Part shown: positions 15,930-25,246 of the stretch, piece by piece
Numbering within the stretch: position 1 is the stretch's first letter
Layout of the letters: every line of letters begins with the position of its first letter
Assembly: GCF_001665605.1 (NCBI RefSeq)
Contig: NZ_LZSV01000029.1
Location: 148,182 to 212,181, forward strand
Origin: Mycobacterium sp. 852014-50255_SCH5639931
GTDB lineage: Bacteria; Actinomycetota; Actinomycetes; Mycobacteriales; Mycobacteriaceae
DNA length: 64,000 nucleotides
Reading direction: 5' to 3'
Notes under the pieces: model-generated
The model's database searches: none
What the model was told of the DNA's origin: nothing
Seen by the model: only the letters and a program-made list of their open reading frames with translations
Translations under genes and position numbers: made by a program

Positions 15930-16316
15930 GTGGCTCCAAGCTTCGAAGACGTCATCGCATCCAAATACCTGCTTCTGACCACATTCACCAAGGACGGCCG
16001 CCCGAAACCGACGGCGATCTGGGGTGTGCCCGACGGGGAGAAGCTCCTGGTCATCACCGACGACGGGTCGTGGAAAACAAAGCGGATCAACAACACGCCC
16101 CGGGTGACGATCGCCAAGAGCGGCGCCCTGGGCAAGCCGAAGAGCGAGCCGGTCGAAGCGATCGCGCGGGTCCTGCCGAAGTCGGAGACGCGGCGGGTGT
16201 ACAACGCCGTGCTCAAGCGGTACTGGTACCACGCGTGGTGGTTTTACGCGCACTCGATCGTGCGCGGCGGCGTCGACAAGGTGCACGTGGGGCTGGAGAT
16301 CAAGCCGGCCGCTTAG
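15930..16316 (+). CDS. PPOX-class flavin/F420-binding protein
   Basis: A 128-aa split-barrel protein of the pyridoxamine-phosphate-oxidase-like class, which in mycobacteria often uses F420 or FMN. Typical features are LLLTTFTKDGRPKPTAIWGV at 14-33, then GSWKTKRINNTPRVTI, where the basic residues contact cofactor phosphate. GTG 15930 follows an AAGG-type ribosome site. The last 17 bp overlap the 3' end of the convergent alcohol dehydrogenase gene. Substrate unknown. Confidence 0.8.
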   Translation: MAPSFEDVIASKYLLLTTFTKDGRPKPTAIWGVPDGEKLLVITDDGSWKTKRINNTPRVTIAKSGALGKPKSEPVEAIARVLPKSETRRVYNAVLKRYWYHAWWFYAHSIVRGGVDKVHVGLEIKPAA

Positions 16317-17463
16317 CGTCGCTCTTCGGATCGATCAGGATTTTCGCGTGCGCCTCGGGGTCACCGAGTGCCTCGAAAGCGGCTTCGACGCCGGACAACC
16401 CGACCGTCCCGGTGATCAGCGGCGCGACGTCGACCTTGCCGTCGGCGAGCATATGCAGGGTGTCACGGAACTCAAGTGGCGTGTAGCCGAGCACGAACCG
16501 CAGGTCGATTTCTTTGTTGATCGCCATGGCCGGTCGAATGCGGTCGGCACCCATGCAGACGCCGACGACGACGACCCGCGAGAACAGCGGCGCGCTGGAG
16601 ATGATGTCGTCGATGATGCCCGGGACGCCGACGCATTCGAAGATGACGGGATGCTTGGGCGTTGCCGCGCCGGCGGCTTCGGCGGCGCGCCAGACGTGCC
16701 ACCACGGCAGCCGCAGCCTTTGTAGCTTCTCGATCGTGCCGACCGCGAGGTCGAATGCCTCGAGGATGCCTTGCAGATGTTTGCGTCCGGCCTGGGTTGC
16801 GTACGCCGAGTCCTGTGCGGGGTCGACGACGATATCGGCGCCGCAGGCCGTCGCGAGCGCACGGCGGCCCGCCGAGAAGTCGCTCGCGACGACGGTGCGC
16901 ACCCCATGCGACTTGAGCATGCAAATAACCGCGAGACCGATTGGCCCGCAGCCGATGACGATGGCGACGTCACCATTGCCCACCTCGCCGCGCCGAACGG
17001 CGTGCCACCCGACGGCCATCGGCTCGGTCAACGCGGCGACGTCGGGGGACAGTCCGTTCGGAACGGCGAACGTCAGCGACTGCTCGACCAGAAGCTGCTC
17101 GGCGTAGGCGCCCGGCGCCATGGTCGACAACCCGATCCCGTGCACCTCCTTGCCGCGCCGCAGTAGCGGCAGGGCGACGACAGGGGTCCCGGGCCGCGGG
17201 GCCTTGCGGGTGCCAGGACCGTAATCGAGTACCTCGCCGCAGAACTCATGGCCGAACACCACCTGCTGATCCGATCGCATGAACGCGTCATATCCCGACT
17301 CGGCCATCACGTCGGCGAGTTCGTCGCAGTGCCGCCGCGCGTGCAGGTCCGATCCGCAGATGCCACATCGGAGGACGTCGATCAGCAACTGGCCTTTGGC
17401 CGGCGTCGGTGTGGGTAGATCGACGACGTCCAGCTTCGCGTTGGTGCACGTTACGCTCTTCAT
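16300..17463 (-). CDS. Zinc-dependent alcohol dehydrogenase (Rv3726-like)
   Basis: A 387-aa medium-chain dehydrogenase. Catalytic-zinc ligands are visible at Cys36 (CGICGSD) and His72-Glu73 (FGHEF). The Rossmann motif VIGCGPIG binds NAD(P). The four-Cys lobe for structural zinc is absent, as in some tetrameric or sorbitol-type members. An extra segment with RLPWWHVWRAAEAAG sits in the second half. ATG 17463 has a strong AGGAGG ribosome site. It starts 12 bp after the WS/DGAT gene and is surely in its operon. Context resembles Rv3726 of M. tuberculosis; the substrate is unknown. Confidence 0.88.
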   Translation of the reverse strand: MKSVTCTNAKLDVVDLPTPTPAKGQLLIDVLRCGICGSDLHARRHCDELADVMAESGYDAFMRSDQQVVFGHEFCGEVLDYGPGTRKAPRPGTPVVALPLLRRGKEVHGIGLSTMAPGAYAEQLLVEQSLTFAVPNGLSPDVAALTEPMAVGWHAVRRGEVGNGDVAIVIGCGPIGLAVICMLKSHGVRTVVASDFSAGRRALATACGADIVVDPAQDSAYATQAGRKHLQGILEAFDLAVGTIEKLQRLRLPWWHVWRAAEAAGAATPKHPVIFECVGVPGIIDDIISSAPLFSRVVVVGVCMGADRIRPAMAINKEIDLRFVLGYTPLEFRDTLHMLADGKVDVAPLITGTVGLSGVEAAFEALGDPEAHAKILIDPKSDAKRPA

Positions 17464-17475
17464 CAGTCGATCCTC

Positions 17476-18879
17476 CTACACGGTGGCCGACTTGGGACTC
17501 GAAGGTTGCAGTCCTGCCGCCTCTTTCAGCTCTCCATAGGCCCGTCGGGTGCACCGGGCGAGGCGCGGTAGGTCATCGAGTGCCGCGGCGTTGGCGACGA
17601 AACCGAAGTCCATGCTGTCGTGGTAGGACGCGAAGGTGGCGTTGAGTCCGATCGAGGCCGCGAGGGCGGAAACCGGGTAGATGCCGAGGAGGCGCGCACC
17701 GTTGAGGTATTTGATCTCCGCTGCGCCCGCCACGTTGGAGATCACGAGGTTGCACGCCGGGTGCACGACGCGGTCCAGGTGCGTGGATGAACCCAGGCCG
17801 GCGAGCGCCACGAGCCCGGCCGCATAGGTGAGTGCCGCCTCGCTGGACATGCGGCTGAGCTCCTTCTTGCACGCGGCGACCGAGTCCACCACCTGATGGA
17901 TCCGTTCCGTCATGCTCGCTCCGGGCTCTCCGAGTCGCGGAAACACCGCCGACACTCGCGTGCCGATCGTCGTGTCCCGGCCGCCGCGCAGCGACACCGG
18001 ACACATCGCAATGAAAGGGTGCGCGAAGGCTTGGCCCGTCTCGCGTAGGTAGGCGTGTAGTCCGGCGTCGATGACCGTGACAGCCACGTCGTTCAGGGTG
18101 GCCCCGAGGCGCCGCCCGACCTCATGCATTTCTTCGAGCGGCAAGGAAAGCGTCGCGAAGCTTCGCCCGATCTGCAGCGGGGCGTTGGTCGGGGCGTGTT
18201 GCGCCCCGAACGGCAGACTGCCCTCCAGATGCGATTGGACGATAGTCGCGAAGAGCTTGCGCAGCGCGCCGACCGAAATCTGGCTGAGCGCCTCGACCTG
18301 CGTGAGGGTCGCGCGAATCGAGTCGGCGATCCGCGACGTGAGGGGTGTCGGAGGGTGCGGCGCGGGTTCCGGCGCGCCCTGCGCGAAGGCGGGTGTCGGG
18401 ACGGTGCGCTCCCCGGTCGTGCTCAGCCCGGCGTACAGAAGCTTGAGGCCGGATTCGCCGTCGATGATCGAGTGATGGGTCTTCGTGTAGATCGCAAACA
18501 TACCGTCCGGCACCCCGTCGATCACCCAGCACCGAAACAGCGGCCGGTTACGGTCGAGTTGTGGCTCGTGCAGATCCGCCACGAGCCGCAGCAGATCGTC
18601 GTAGGAGGAGCGAGCGGGGAGGGCCAGGTGTCCGACGTGGTAGTTGGGGTCCCAGTGCGTCACCTCTCGGAAATGGGGCGCCCCCCGACCGAGCAGCTCC
18701 GGAACGTAGTTGAAGGGCGGGGCCGGCGTGCACGCCCGATACGCCTTTACGATCTCGCGCACTATGGGCGCGCGGCCGGCCGGCTTCTTGAACAACAGCA
18801 TGGCGCCGACATGCGTCGTACCGGCCGACGACTCGATCAACAGCCATGAAAGATCCAGGGGTGGAATGGGTTTGGTCAT
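17476..18879 (-). CDS. WS/DGAT-type acyltransferase
   Basis: A 467-aa wax-ester synthase/diacylglycerol acyltransferase of the mycobacterial Tgs family, which uses acyl-CoA to esterify diacylglycerol or long-chain alcohols. The catalytic HHxxxDG motif is HHSIIDG at 135-141. Late segments NLVISNVAG and GARLLGIYPVS match the conserved 'N.PGP' and 'Y.vs' regions, with the central motif relaxed. GGAGG lies 5 nt before ATG 18879. It is followed by the alcohol dehydrogenase gene, which fits fatty alcohol or storage lipid metabolism. Confidence 0.88.
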   Translation of the reverse strand: MTKPIPPLDLSWLLIESSAGTTHVGAMLLFKKPAGRAPIVREIVKAYRACTPAPPFNYVPELLGRGAPHFREVTHWDPNYHVGHLALPARSSYDDLLRLVADLHEPQLDRNRPLFRCWVIDGVPDGMFAIYTKTHHSIIDGESGLKLLYAGLSTTGERTVPTPAFAQGAPEPAPHPPTPLTSRIADSIRATLTQVEALSQISVGALRKLFATIVQSHLEGSLPFGAQHAPTNAPLQIGRSFATLSLPLEEMHEVGRRLGATLNDVAVTVIDAGLHAYLRETGQAFAHPFIAMCPVSLRGGRDTTIGTRVSAVFPRLGEPGASMTERIHQVVDSVAACKKELSRMSSEAALTYAAGLVALAGLGSSTHLDRVVHPACNLVISNVAGAAEIKYLNGARLLGIYPVSALAASIGLNATFASYHDSMDFGFVANAAALDDLPRLARCTRRAYGELKEAAGLQPSSPKSATV

Positions 18880-19029
18880 GCCGTACCTCCAATCCGAAGT
18901 CCGACCCTGCCTGGGCGCGCATGACTCGAATCGATACGGCGATGGTCTCTCCGCCGACCACGGCCGGCGAGGGCATTAGGACCCCGTTTACGGCAGTCGT
19001 TGGTCCTTCAGCTGAGCGCCCCGCACCGC

Positions 19030-20013
19030 TCAGCTCACGGCGCGAAGGGCTTCGAACGTGTCAGCCAGAGTCTCTTGGGGATCCCGGTAGGTAATGCCGA
19101 GTTCGCGCTCGCTGGGCGAATCGTCGGCCGCCGGCATCTGCGTGTAGTACTGCATCCCGGCCCACGTGAAGGGCGTATCGAAGGGTACGAACCGGCTGGC
19201 GCGATCCATTACCGCGCCAGCGACGCGCAGGGCGGTGTCGGGAATCGGAACCGAGACCATCGCCGACCCGGACACCTCGCCGAGCATCTTTGCCAACTCC
19301 GCCGCCGGAACGCGATGGCCGCCCGCCATGTACCGGCGCGGGCCGCGGCCGGGCTCCAGCAGCGCCACATGCAACGCGGCCAAATCGCGCACGTCGACGA
19401 TCAACCAGGCCCCGCTCCGCCCCGGGATCACATGCATCTGCAGGGCGGCCTTGACGCCTTCGCCGGCCTCCCCGAACTGGTCACCCACCGGCGGACCGAT
19501 GACCATGCCCGGGTAGGTGATGTTCACCGGCGCGCCCGCATCCTGCAGACCGCGGGCATAAATCTCGACCTGCGCCTTGGAAGTCCCGTAGCCGTCCGCC
19601 CCGCCGACGACCGGCAGGTCCGCCGACAGCTCTTCCAGGCCGGCATGAAAGAGCGCGCTGAAACTGGACACGTGGACGATCGGGTCCAAGCCCAGCTCGA
19701 CCGACTGGCCGAGGACATTCTGGGCGCCCTGCATGTTGGTGGTAAGCATTTCCGTCGTCTGGCGCGGGTCGGTGGCGACCAGGGCGGCGCTGTGCACGAC
19801 GGCTTCGCAGCCGTCCAGCGCCTCGCGCACCGCGATCCGATCGGTGATGTCGGCGACGGCGAAGTCGGACACGTCGACGCCCAGCTTGGCCACCGTAGTC
19901 TCCAGCTTGCCGGGGTTGCGCACCAGAAATCGGATCGAGTGCCCCGCGTCTGCGATGGCTTTGGCCGTCCAGCCGCCGACGAATCCCGTACCGCCTGTGA
20001 TCAGAACGCGCAT
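19030..20013 (-). CDS. NAD(P)-dependent epimerase/reductase, extended SDR (Rv3725-like)
   Basis: A 327-aa extended short-chain dehydrogenase. The nucleotide motif GGTGFVGG is at 7-14, catalytic Ser in HVSSFSAL, and YxxxK in YGTSK. The layout resembles dihydroflavonol-reductase-like SDRs. It lies 27 bp after the cutinase stop region and in the position of Rv3725. Substrate unknown. Confidence 0.85.
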   Translation of the reverse strand: MRVLITGGTGFVGGWTAKAIADAGHSIRFLVRNPGKLETTVAKLGVDVSDFAVADITDRIAVREALDGCEAVVHSAALVATDPRQTTEMLTTNMQGAQNVLGQSVELGLDPIVHVSSFSALFHAGLEELSADLPVVGGADGYGTSKAQVEIYARGLQDAGAPVNITYPGMVIGPPVGDQFGEAGEGVKAALQMHVIPGRSGAWLIVDVRDLAALHVALLEPGRGPRRYMAGGHRVPAAELAKMLGEVSGSAMVSVPIPDTALRVAGAVMDRASRFVPFDTPFTWAGMQYYTQMPAADDSPSERELGITYRDPQETLADTFEALRAVS

Positions 20014-20040
20014 GCTGCGATCTTTGCAGGGCCTTCCGGG

Positions 20041-20748
20041 CTACAGGTGACTGGAGGCGAAGTTGGCCGCCTGGCCCGTCATGCCGTTCACGCCGTAGGA
20101 GACGTGCGCGGCGAAGTCGCCGCCGTTGCCGCTGCCGCACACCGGGTCGCCCTGGGCGCACAGCTCGATGGTCTTCGGCTGATACAGCGGGCCGATGGCC
20201 AGCGGGGGCGCGTGATACTTCTGCAGGAAGTCGCCCGACGGCGTTCCGAACAGGGTGACCGCGGCGACATGGTTGGCAACGTCGGGCGGCATGGGCGGGG
20301 GCACGGCCGACGCGGGCACGCCCGGCGGCACGGCCGCCGAGGTGACATAACCGGCCAGGGCCGCGCCCTGCGAATACCCGCCGAGCACCTCGCGGGTGTT
20401 AGGGCAGTTCTTGGCCGTGGCCTCTACGTGCGAACTGGCATCACGGATGCCGTCGACCACCGTCTGCGGGAAGCTGGGATCCGAAAAATCCGTGCTGGCA
20501 GGGTAATTCACCGCGTACACGCCGAGCGAGCGCGAGCCGATCTGCGAGCGCAGCGCGTCCACGAACGACCCGCCGATACCACCGATGCCGGGCGGCTCGC
20601 CCGACCCGCGGGCGAACACCACCTCGACATCGGGACACGGTTCCGCGGACGCCGACGGGCTGGGCGCGCTGGATACCAGGGCGCCGGCTACCAGCGCCGC
20701 CAGTCCAACGAGCGCCGGCAGCCGGCGCAGCGCGGAAAGCCCGCTCAC
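20041..20748 (-). CDS. Cutinase-family secreted esterase (Cut5/Rv3724 position)
   Basis: A 235-aa exported serine esterase. The N-terminus has a signal peptide ending around SASAEP. The triad is Ser126 (GGYSQG), Asp201 and His215. Four Cys (38, 115, 197, 204) can form the two conserved disulfides. GTG 20748 overlaps the stop of the CsbD gene (GTGA), so it is translationally coupled. In M. tuberculosis the gene in this position (cut5) is split in two; here it is intact. Likely acts on lipid esters outside the cell. Confidence 0.9.
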   Translation of the reverse strand: MSGLSALRRLPALVGLAALVAGALVSSAPSPSASAEPCPDVEVVFARGSGEPPGIGGIGGSFVDALRSQIGSRSLGVYAVNYPASTDFSDPSFPQTVVDGIRDASSHVEATAKNCPNTREVLGGYSQGAALAGYVTSAAVPPGVPASAVPPPMPPDVANHVAAVTLFGTPSGDFLQKYHAPPLAIGPLYQPKTIELCAQGDPVCGSGNGGDFAAHVSYGVNGMTGQAANFASSHL

Positions 20749-20918
20749 TTCTTGAACGCGTCTTTCACCTTCTCGCCCGCGTCCTTGAGGCTGGACTTCG
20801 CCTGGTCGGCCCGGCCCTCGTCCCTGGTGTCGTGGTCCCCGGTCGCCTTGCCGACGGCCTCTTTGGCCCGCCCGCCCAGGTCTTCGATCTTGTTCTTCAG
20901 CTTGTCCTCGTTACTCAT
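20745..20918 (-). CDS. CsbD-family stress protein
   Basis: A 57-aa hydrophilic, Lys/Asp/Glu-rich protein beginning MSNEDKLKNKIEDLGGRAKE, the CsbD hallmark (a K.....G..KE.vGk.tgd pattern). Such proteins accumulate in general stress. A 320-codon open frame extends upstream to 21707, but that part is antisense to the esterase gene and has no coding look. Its stop overlaps the cutinase start by 4 bp. Confidence 0.85.
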   Translation of the reverse strand: MSNEDKLKNKIEDLGGRAKEAVGKATGDHDTRDEGRADQAKSSLKDAGEKVKDAFKK

Positions 20919-20969
20919 GCCGCTGTGGCTACCCAGCAATGGGAGATGTTGAAACCCCGTCCTGCCATC

Positions 20970-21131
20970 ATGGAGGGTGTGAGCGCCGCAATCGTGGTCG
21001 CAATAGTGGTGGGGCTGATGCTGCTGGGCATCGGCATGGTGGTCAACCAGTTGCTTCGGCTGCGCAGGTATCTGAACGACTCGCCGACCGGTCCACCGCC
21101 CGCCCCGGAGCCCCCGGAGCCGCCCGGCTAG
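20970..21131 (+). CDS. Small single-pass membrane protein (53 aa)
   Basis: MEGVSAAIVVAIVVGLMLLG opens one transmembrane helix (about 5-28), followed by LLRLRRYLNDSP and a Pro-rich tail (PPPAPEPPEPPG). ATG 20970 is used; GTG 20979, with GGAGGG just before it, is an alternative. It is divergent from csbD by 51 bp and upstream of the esterase. No family assignment. Confidence 0.55.
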   Translation: MEGVSAAIVVAIVVGLMLLGIGMVVNQLLRLRRYLNDSPTGPPPAPEPPEPPG

Positions 21132-21176
21132 CCGAATCGCCCGAATTCGCTGGGGGCGGCTGATAGCTTCGACCTC

Positions 21177-22475
21177 GTGGTAGCGGGGCGGCGCGGCACC
21201 GTGAAACCGCCGGCCCTTCTGGTCGCCGGCGATGGCCTGCCACGCGGTGTCTCCGGTGCGGCCGACCCCCATTTCGGCAACGTCGTCAAGCTGTTCGCGC
21301 AGCTGTTTCCCGGGCGCCGGTTCGGTGGCGGAGCGTTGAGCGTCTACATCGACGGCGTGCCCGTCGTCGACGTCTGGACGGGCTGGTCGGATCGGGCCGG
21401 CACCCAGCTCTGGACGGCCGACACCGGCGCGATGGTGTTCTCGGCGACCAAGGGTGTCGCGTCGACGGTGATCCATCGGCTGGCCGACCGCGGCCTGCTG
21501 TCCTATGACGAGCCCGTCGCCGAATACTGGCCCGAGTTCGCGGCGAACGGCAAGGCGGAAATCACGGTCCGCGACGTCTTGCGGCACCGCTCCGGGTTGT
21601 CGCACCTGCGCGGCGTCACCAAGGCGCAGTTGATGGACCACGTCCTGATGGAGGAACGTCTCGCCGCCGCGCCGGTCGACCACTTGCGCGGCGTGCAGGC
21701 CTATCACGCCCTTACCTACGGATGGCTGTTATCCGGGCTGGCCAGGGCGGTGACGGGCAAGGGCATGCGGGACCTGATCCGCCAGGAGGTCGCGCGTCCC
21801 CTCAACACCGACGGCTTGCACCTCGGCCGCCCTCCGGGAGGCTCGCCGACCAAGCCCGCGGAAATCCTGATACCGCAGGGCAGGCTGCGCGCCCCGGTGT
21901 TCAACTTCATCGCACCCAAGATGGCCGGCCTGCCGTTCTCCGGCGCGCTGGGCGCGATGTACTTTCCCGGCGTCGTCTCTCTGATCAAGGGGGAGACACC
22001 CTTCCTCGACGGGGAGGTCCCCGCTGCCAACGGTGTGGTGACCGGCCGCGGGCTGGCGAAGATGTATGCCGTGCTGGCCAACGACGGCCGCATCGACGGC
22101 AAGAAGTACCTGTCCGAGGAGCTGGCGCGCGGCCTGGCCGGGCAGGCGCGGCGCAAGTGGCCCGACGCGAACATGGTGGTGCCCATGCCATTTCACCTCG
22201 GCTACCACGAATCGCCGGTGCCCGGTTTGCTGCGCGGTTTCGGCCACGTCGGTCTCGGTGGCACGCTCGGCTGGGCCGACCCCGAAGCCGGCAGCTCGTT
22301 CGGCTTCGTCCACAACCGGTTGCTGACGCCCTTGCTGTTCGACATGGGATCCTTTGCGGGCCTGGCCCGTCCGTTGCGCAACGCCATCTTGGCGGCCCGC
22401 GACCAGGGCCCGCTGCGGGTACCGCAGCTCGGCGCCACCTACGCCAAGCCCGCGCGGCGCAAGGCGGTCCTATAG
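21177..22475 (+). CDS. Beta-lactamase-fold esterase (class C / LipD-LipE type)
   Basis: A 432-aa serine hydrolase of the penicillin-binding-protein/class C beta-lactamase group. The SxxK motif is SATK at 89-92 (Ser89 nucleophile, Lys92). Tyr176 in YHALTYGWLL takes the YxN position, and HVGLGG replaces the KTG box, as usual in esterase members. GTG 21177 follows a plausible TGATAGCTTC -10 region. Mycobacterial relatives are lipases/esterases rather than beta-lactamases. Probably cytoplasmic or peripheral; no signal peptide seen. Confidence 0.87.
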   Translation: MVAGRRGTVKPPALLVAGDGLPRGVSGAADPHFGNVVKLFAQLFPGRRFGGGALSVYIDGVPVVDVWTGWSDRAGTQLWTADTGAMVFSATKGVASTVIHRLADRGLLSYDEPVAEYWPEFAANGKAEITVRDVLRHRSGLSHLRGVTKAQLMDHVLMEERLAAAPVDHLRGVQAYHALTYGWLLSGLARAVTGKGMRDLIRQEVARPLNTDGLHLGRPPGGSPTKPAEILIPQGRLRAPVFNFIAPKMAGLPFSGALGAMYFPGVVSLIKGETPFLDGEVPAANGVVTGRGLAKMYAVLANDGRIDGKKYLSEELARGLAGQARRKWPDANMVVPMPFHLGYHESPVPGLLRGFGHVGLGGTLGWADPEAGSSFGFVHNRLLTPLLFDMGSFAGLARPLRNAILAARDQGPLRVPQLGATYAKPARRKAVL

Positions 22476-23013
22476 CCGGGCGGCGACCAAGGTTGCGGCC
22501 TGCGCCGTCATCCCGGACTGCACATACGAGGCGTGCGCGAAGAGTTTGATGGTGGAGCCGTCGGAGCATGCCGGGTCACCGGCGGCGCACCTGTCGATGG
22601 TCTTCGCGGCGTACGGCGGACGGATCGGGGGAAACGCGGTGCCCGACAGATGATTCGCGAGTGCGCTCGTCGGATTGCCGAAGACGGCGACCGCCGCGAC
22701 ATGATCAGCGGCCTGGGGCGGCATGGCCGGCGTGGCCAAATCGATCACACCCGCACCCTGCGAAAATCCCCCGAGCACCATTCGGGTGTTGGGGCAGCGT
22801 CCGATCATGTCCTGCACGTGAGCAACCAGGTCATCAGCACTGTTCTGGGCGCTCGCCGCAAAAGCCTCAGTCGCGGGGTAGTTCACCGGGTAGACACCCC
22901 ACCTCGACGGCGGGACACGGATCAGCATGCGCGCCAGGGCTGTTGAGCGCGCCGCCCGATCCCACCGAGGTCACCGCGATCGCAACACCGACGACGATGC
23001 GCTTCGCAATCAC
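22470..23013 (-). pseudogene. Cutinase gene with internal deletion
   Basis: The signal peptide and the first mature residues (…HADPCPAVEV) read in one frame from GTG 23013. The rest (GVYPVNYPATEAF to the C-terminus) reads in another. Compared with the intact cutinase at 20041-20748, about 32 residues between 'VEV' and 'GVY' are missing, and the junction is out of frame. The downstream half keeps Ser (GGFSQG), Asp (GDPACS) and His (FAHAS). Without the deleted oxyanion strand (FARGSGE) the enzyme could not work even if the frame were corrected. GTG overlaps the stop of the upstream DapB-like gene as GTGA. The 3' end overlaps the convergent esterase gene by 6 bp. Confidence 0.8.
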
Positions 23014-24077
23014 CGCCCCATGCTGACATAGGCGTTCCCACGCGGCAGCGTCAGCGGAAGATCGGTGTAGGTGACGATGCCCGGCGCGGCCGCGACGACG
23101 GCCGGGATCGCGTTGATCGCTGGCATCGCGGTCATGATGTGGCCGAGGTCCATGAACTCCTCGATCGTCGTCGCCTCGAAGTACGGCGGCGGCAGAAAGC
23201 CGACCTTGGTGGTCACCGTCGGCTGCCCGTCGATCTGGATGACCCAGCCGTCCTGTTCGATCTTCCAGTCGGGTTCGAGCGTCTGTCCCTTGCGCCACCG
23301 CACGTTCAGGTCGATCAGGGTGGTGTCACCGACTATGCCCTGCCAGCTGATGTAGACGCCCGCCACGCATCCTGCGGGGATGGTCCAGGACGCCATTTCG
23401 AGATCGGCGGTCGTCTGGGCGAACTCGGCCACGCACTTCACCTCGTCGAGCTCGACGCCGAGCGCGTCGCCCACCAGCCGGACGGCCTCGCCGAAGATGG
23501 CCGTTCCCTTCGCCGCCATCGCCGGCAGCTCGGGGTGGTCGATCGGCTGGCCGAAGCCCACCGGCTTCTCGGTCTCCGGTGAGTCGTAGAACGTGGTGTC
23601 GGCGGCCTCGTTCACCGTGACCTTGTCGATCCGATTGCACACCATCGCCGACACGATGGCCAGCAGCTCGGCGAAACCCGGACTCACCCCGGACCCGAAA
23701 ATGGTGGCGCCGCCCTTCTCGCAGGCCTCCACTATCTTCTCGCGGCCGTTCCCGAGGTTTCCCCCGGTGATGAACGACGCCGTGGTCACCACGTTGACGC
23801 CCGCGGACAGGATGCGGACCAGCTCGTCGACGTCGATCCACATCGGGTTGTAGACCACGCAGTCCGGCTTCAGCGCGAGCAGCGCGTCGACGTCGTTGGT
23901 GGCCGGCACGCCCAGCGGGGGGATCCCGACAAGTTCGCCGGCGTCGCGGCCGACCTTCTCCGCCGACCAGGCGTAGCAGCCCACCAGTTCGTAGGTGGGG
24001 TTGGCGACGATCGACTTCAGCGAGCTCTTGCCGACATTGCCGGTGTTCCACTGAACCACTCGATAGTTGTTTGGCAC
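23010..24077 (-). CDS. DapB-like dehydrogenase (dihydrodipicolinate-reductase N-domain protein)
   Basis: A 355-aa NAD(P)-dependent oxidoreductase with an N-terminal Rossmann motif (VVQWNTGNVGKSSLK) and a C-terminal domain like that of 2,4-diaminopentanoate dehydrogenases and related mycobacterial proteins. It is not the lysine-pathway DapB: it is longer and lacks that enzyme's HH..K motif. GTG 24077 gives the family N-terminus; the frame is open further upstream without similarity. It is coupled by a 4-bp overlap to the cutinase pseudogene. Substrate unknown. Confidence 0.8.
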   Translation of the reverse strand: MPNNYRVVQWNTGNVGKSSLKSIVANPTYELVGCYAWSAEKVGRDAGELVGIPPLGVPATNDVDALLALKPDCVVYNPMWIDVDELVRILSAGVNVVTTASFITGGNLGNGREKIVEACEKGGATIFGSGVSPGFAELLAIVSAMVCNRIDKVTVNEAADTTFYDSPETEKPVGFGQPIDHPELPAMAAKGTAIFGEAVRLVGDALGVELDEVKCVAEFAQTTADLEMASWTIPAGCVAGVYISWQGIVGDTTLIDLNVRWRKGQTLEPDWKIEQDGWVIQIDGQPTVTTKVGFLPPPYFEATTIEEFMDLGHIMTAMPAINAIPAVVAAAPGIVTYTDLPLTLPRGNAYVSMGR

Positions 24078-24106
24078 TCGCTCAGCATAGGGAATCGGGA
24101 CCGGCG

Positions 24107-25246
24107 TTAGTAGGCGGATTCGGCCGCCAGAATTTCGGCGAGAAACGCGTCGCGGGCCGGCCGGTCCAGCCGCGCCCGCGCCCACCGCCGCACGCGTTCC
24201 CGGGTTTCGGGGGACTCCGTCGTCTCGACCCCGACGAGCACCGAGGTCGCCGACCAATCGTGGTCCCACGCCGCCGATTCCGTGAGCGGACGTTGCTCGC
24301 GGTCGACCAGGGGGAGGGTCGCTCGGCCGTCGGCGTCCAAGGCTCCGGTGCCGGAAACGGCGCCGGAGCGCAATCGCACCTGCACGCCGGTGGGCGCGTC
24401 CGGGCCGATGACGGCCGCCCGCACCAGTGCCGCGACGGCCGTTCCGGCTGCCTCGATCGTCCAGTCGACGGTGTTCTCGCCCGCGTCGAAGATGCCGGGC
24501 GGCACCCCGCTCCAGCTGACGGACGCGGTGCCGCGGGCGATCGGAGCCACGGCGCGCGGGCCGGCGCCAGCCCCGGCGGCCAGGGCGTAGTCGTCGCGGC
24601 GGCCGCTCGGCACGCTCAAGGGCATGCTCGAATCGTCAAGGGCAGCAAAGAGTTCGGGCCACCCGGGGCCGTCCACCCCCATTTCGTCGGCCAGGCCGGC
24701 GCCCGCCCGCACCAGATCGAGTGCGCGCGGATCACCGTCGGCTAGGTGCGCGGCCAGGGCGTCGGCATGCGGCGCCAGCAATCCCGCCACGTCGGAATCC
24801 AGGGTGTCGTCGGCGAAGAAGCCCTGCGCGCCGGCGGTCAGCAACGCGACCTCGAGGTCCAGCAGCGCGCGGTCGAGCCCGGCGATGCCGTCGCGCCGGC
24901 TGGCGGGCCACCAGCGCCGCAGCCAATGGCCCACGGCCAGCCTGCGGAGCGTGGCGACCGAGCCCGGCAGGATGTCCACGCCGGCGAGGTCGATGCCGTG
25001 CGGGTCGTACACCGACCCCACCGCCGAAGCCAGGGCGACGTGTCCGGATTCGCCGAGGATCCGCCAAAGCCAGTCGGCGCGGCCGAAATCGGTGAACGTG
25101 ATGTGGGTTGCCGCAGCGTCCGGCTCGCCGGGCTGGTCCAAAGTCCACGACAGCACCGCGCCGCTGACCTCCAGCACCGCGGCCAGCGGCGTCGCCTCGC
25201 TGACGGGTCCGGTGCTCCACAGGCCGGAATCGGCAACCAATCTCAT
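24107..25246 (-). CDS. Conserved protein of unknown function (379 aa), CHAT-cluster
   Basis: I do not recognise this protein. It is acidic, rich in Ala, Asp and Gly, without signal peptide or membrane helix. The C-terminal part (from about 265: SVSWSGVPPGIFDAGENTVDW…) looks like a beta-rich domain ending in an Arg/Ala helix. The ATG overlaps the stop of the preceding gene (ATGA), so the two are translationally coupled and probably form a complex or act in sequence. It is the last gene of the cluster that holds the TPR and CHAT genes. Confidence 0.75.
   Translation of the reverse strand: MRLVADSGLWSTGPVSEATPLAAVLEVSGAVLSWTLDQPGEPDAAATHITFTDFGRADWLWRILGESGHVALASAVGSVYDPHGIDLAGVDILPGSVATLRRLAVGHWLRRWWPASRRDGIAGLDRALLDLEVALLTAGAQGFFADDTLDSDVAGLLAPHADALAAHLADGDPRALDLVRAGAGLADEMGVDGPGWPELFAALDDSSMPLSVPSGRRDDYALAAGAGAGPRAVAPIARGTASVSWSGVPPGIFDAGENTVDWTIEAAGTAVAALVRAAVIGPDAPTGVQVRLRSGAVSGTGALDADGRATLPLVDREQRPLTESAAWDHDWSATSVLVGVETTESPETRERVRRWARARLDRPARDAFLAEILAAESAY

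Noticed and set aside
19000..20952. A 650-codon plus-strand frame across the SDR and cutinase genes
   Set aside because: It is a shadow of two minus-strand genes that have complete catalytic motifs.
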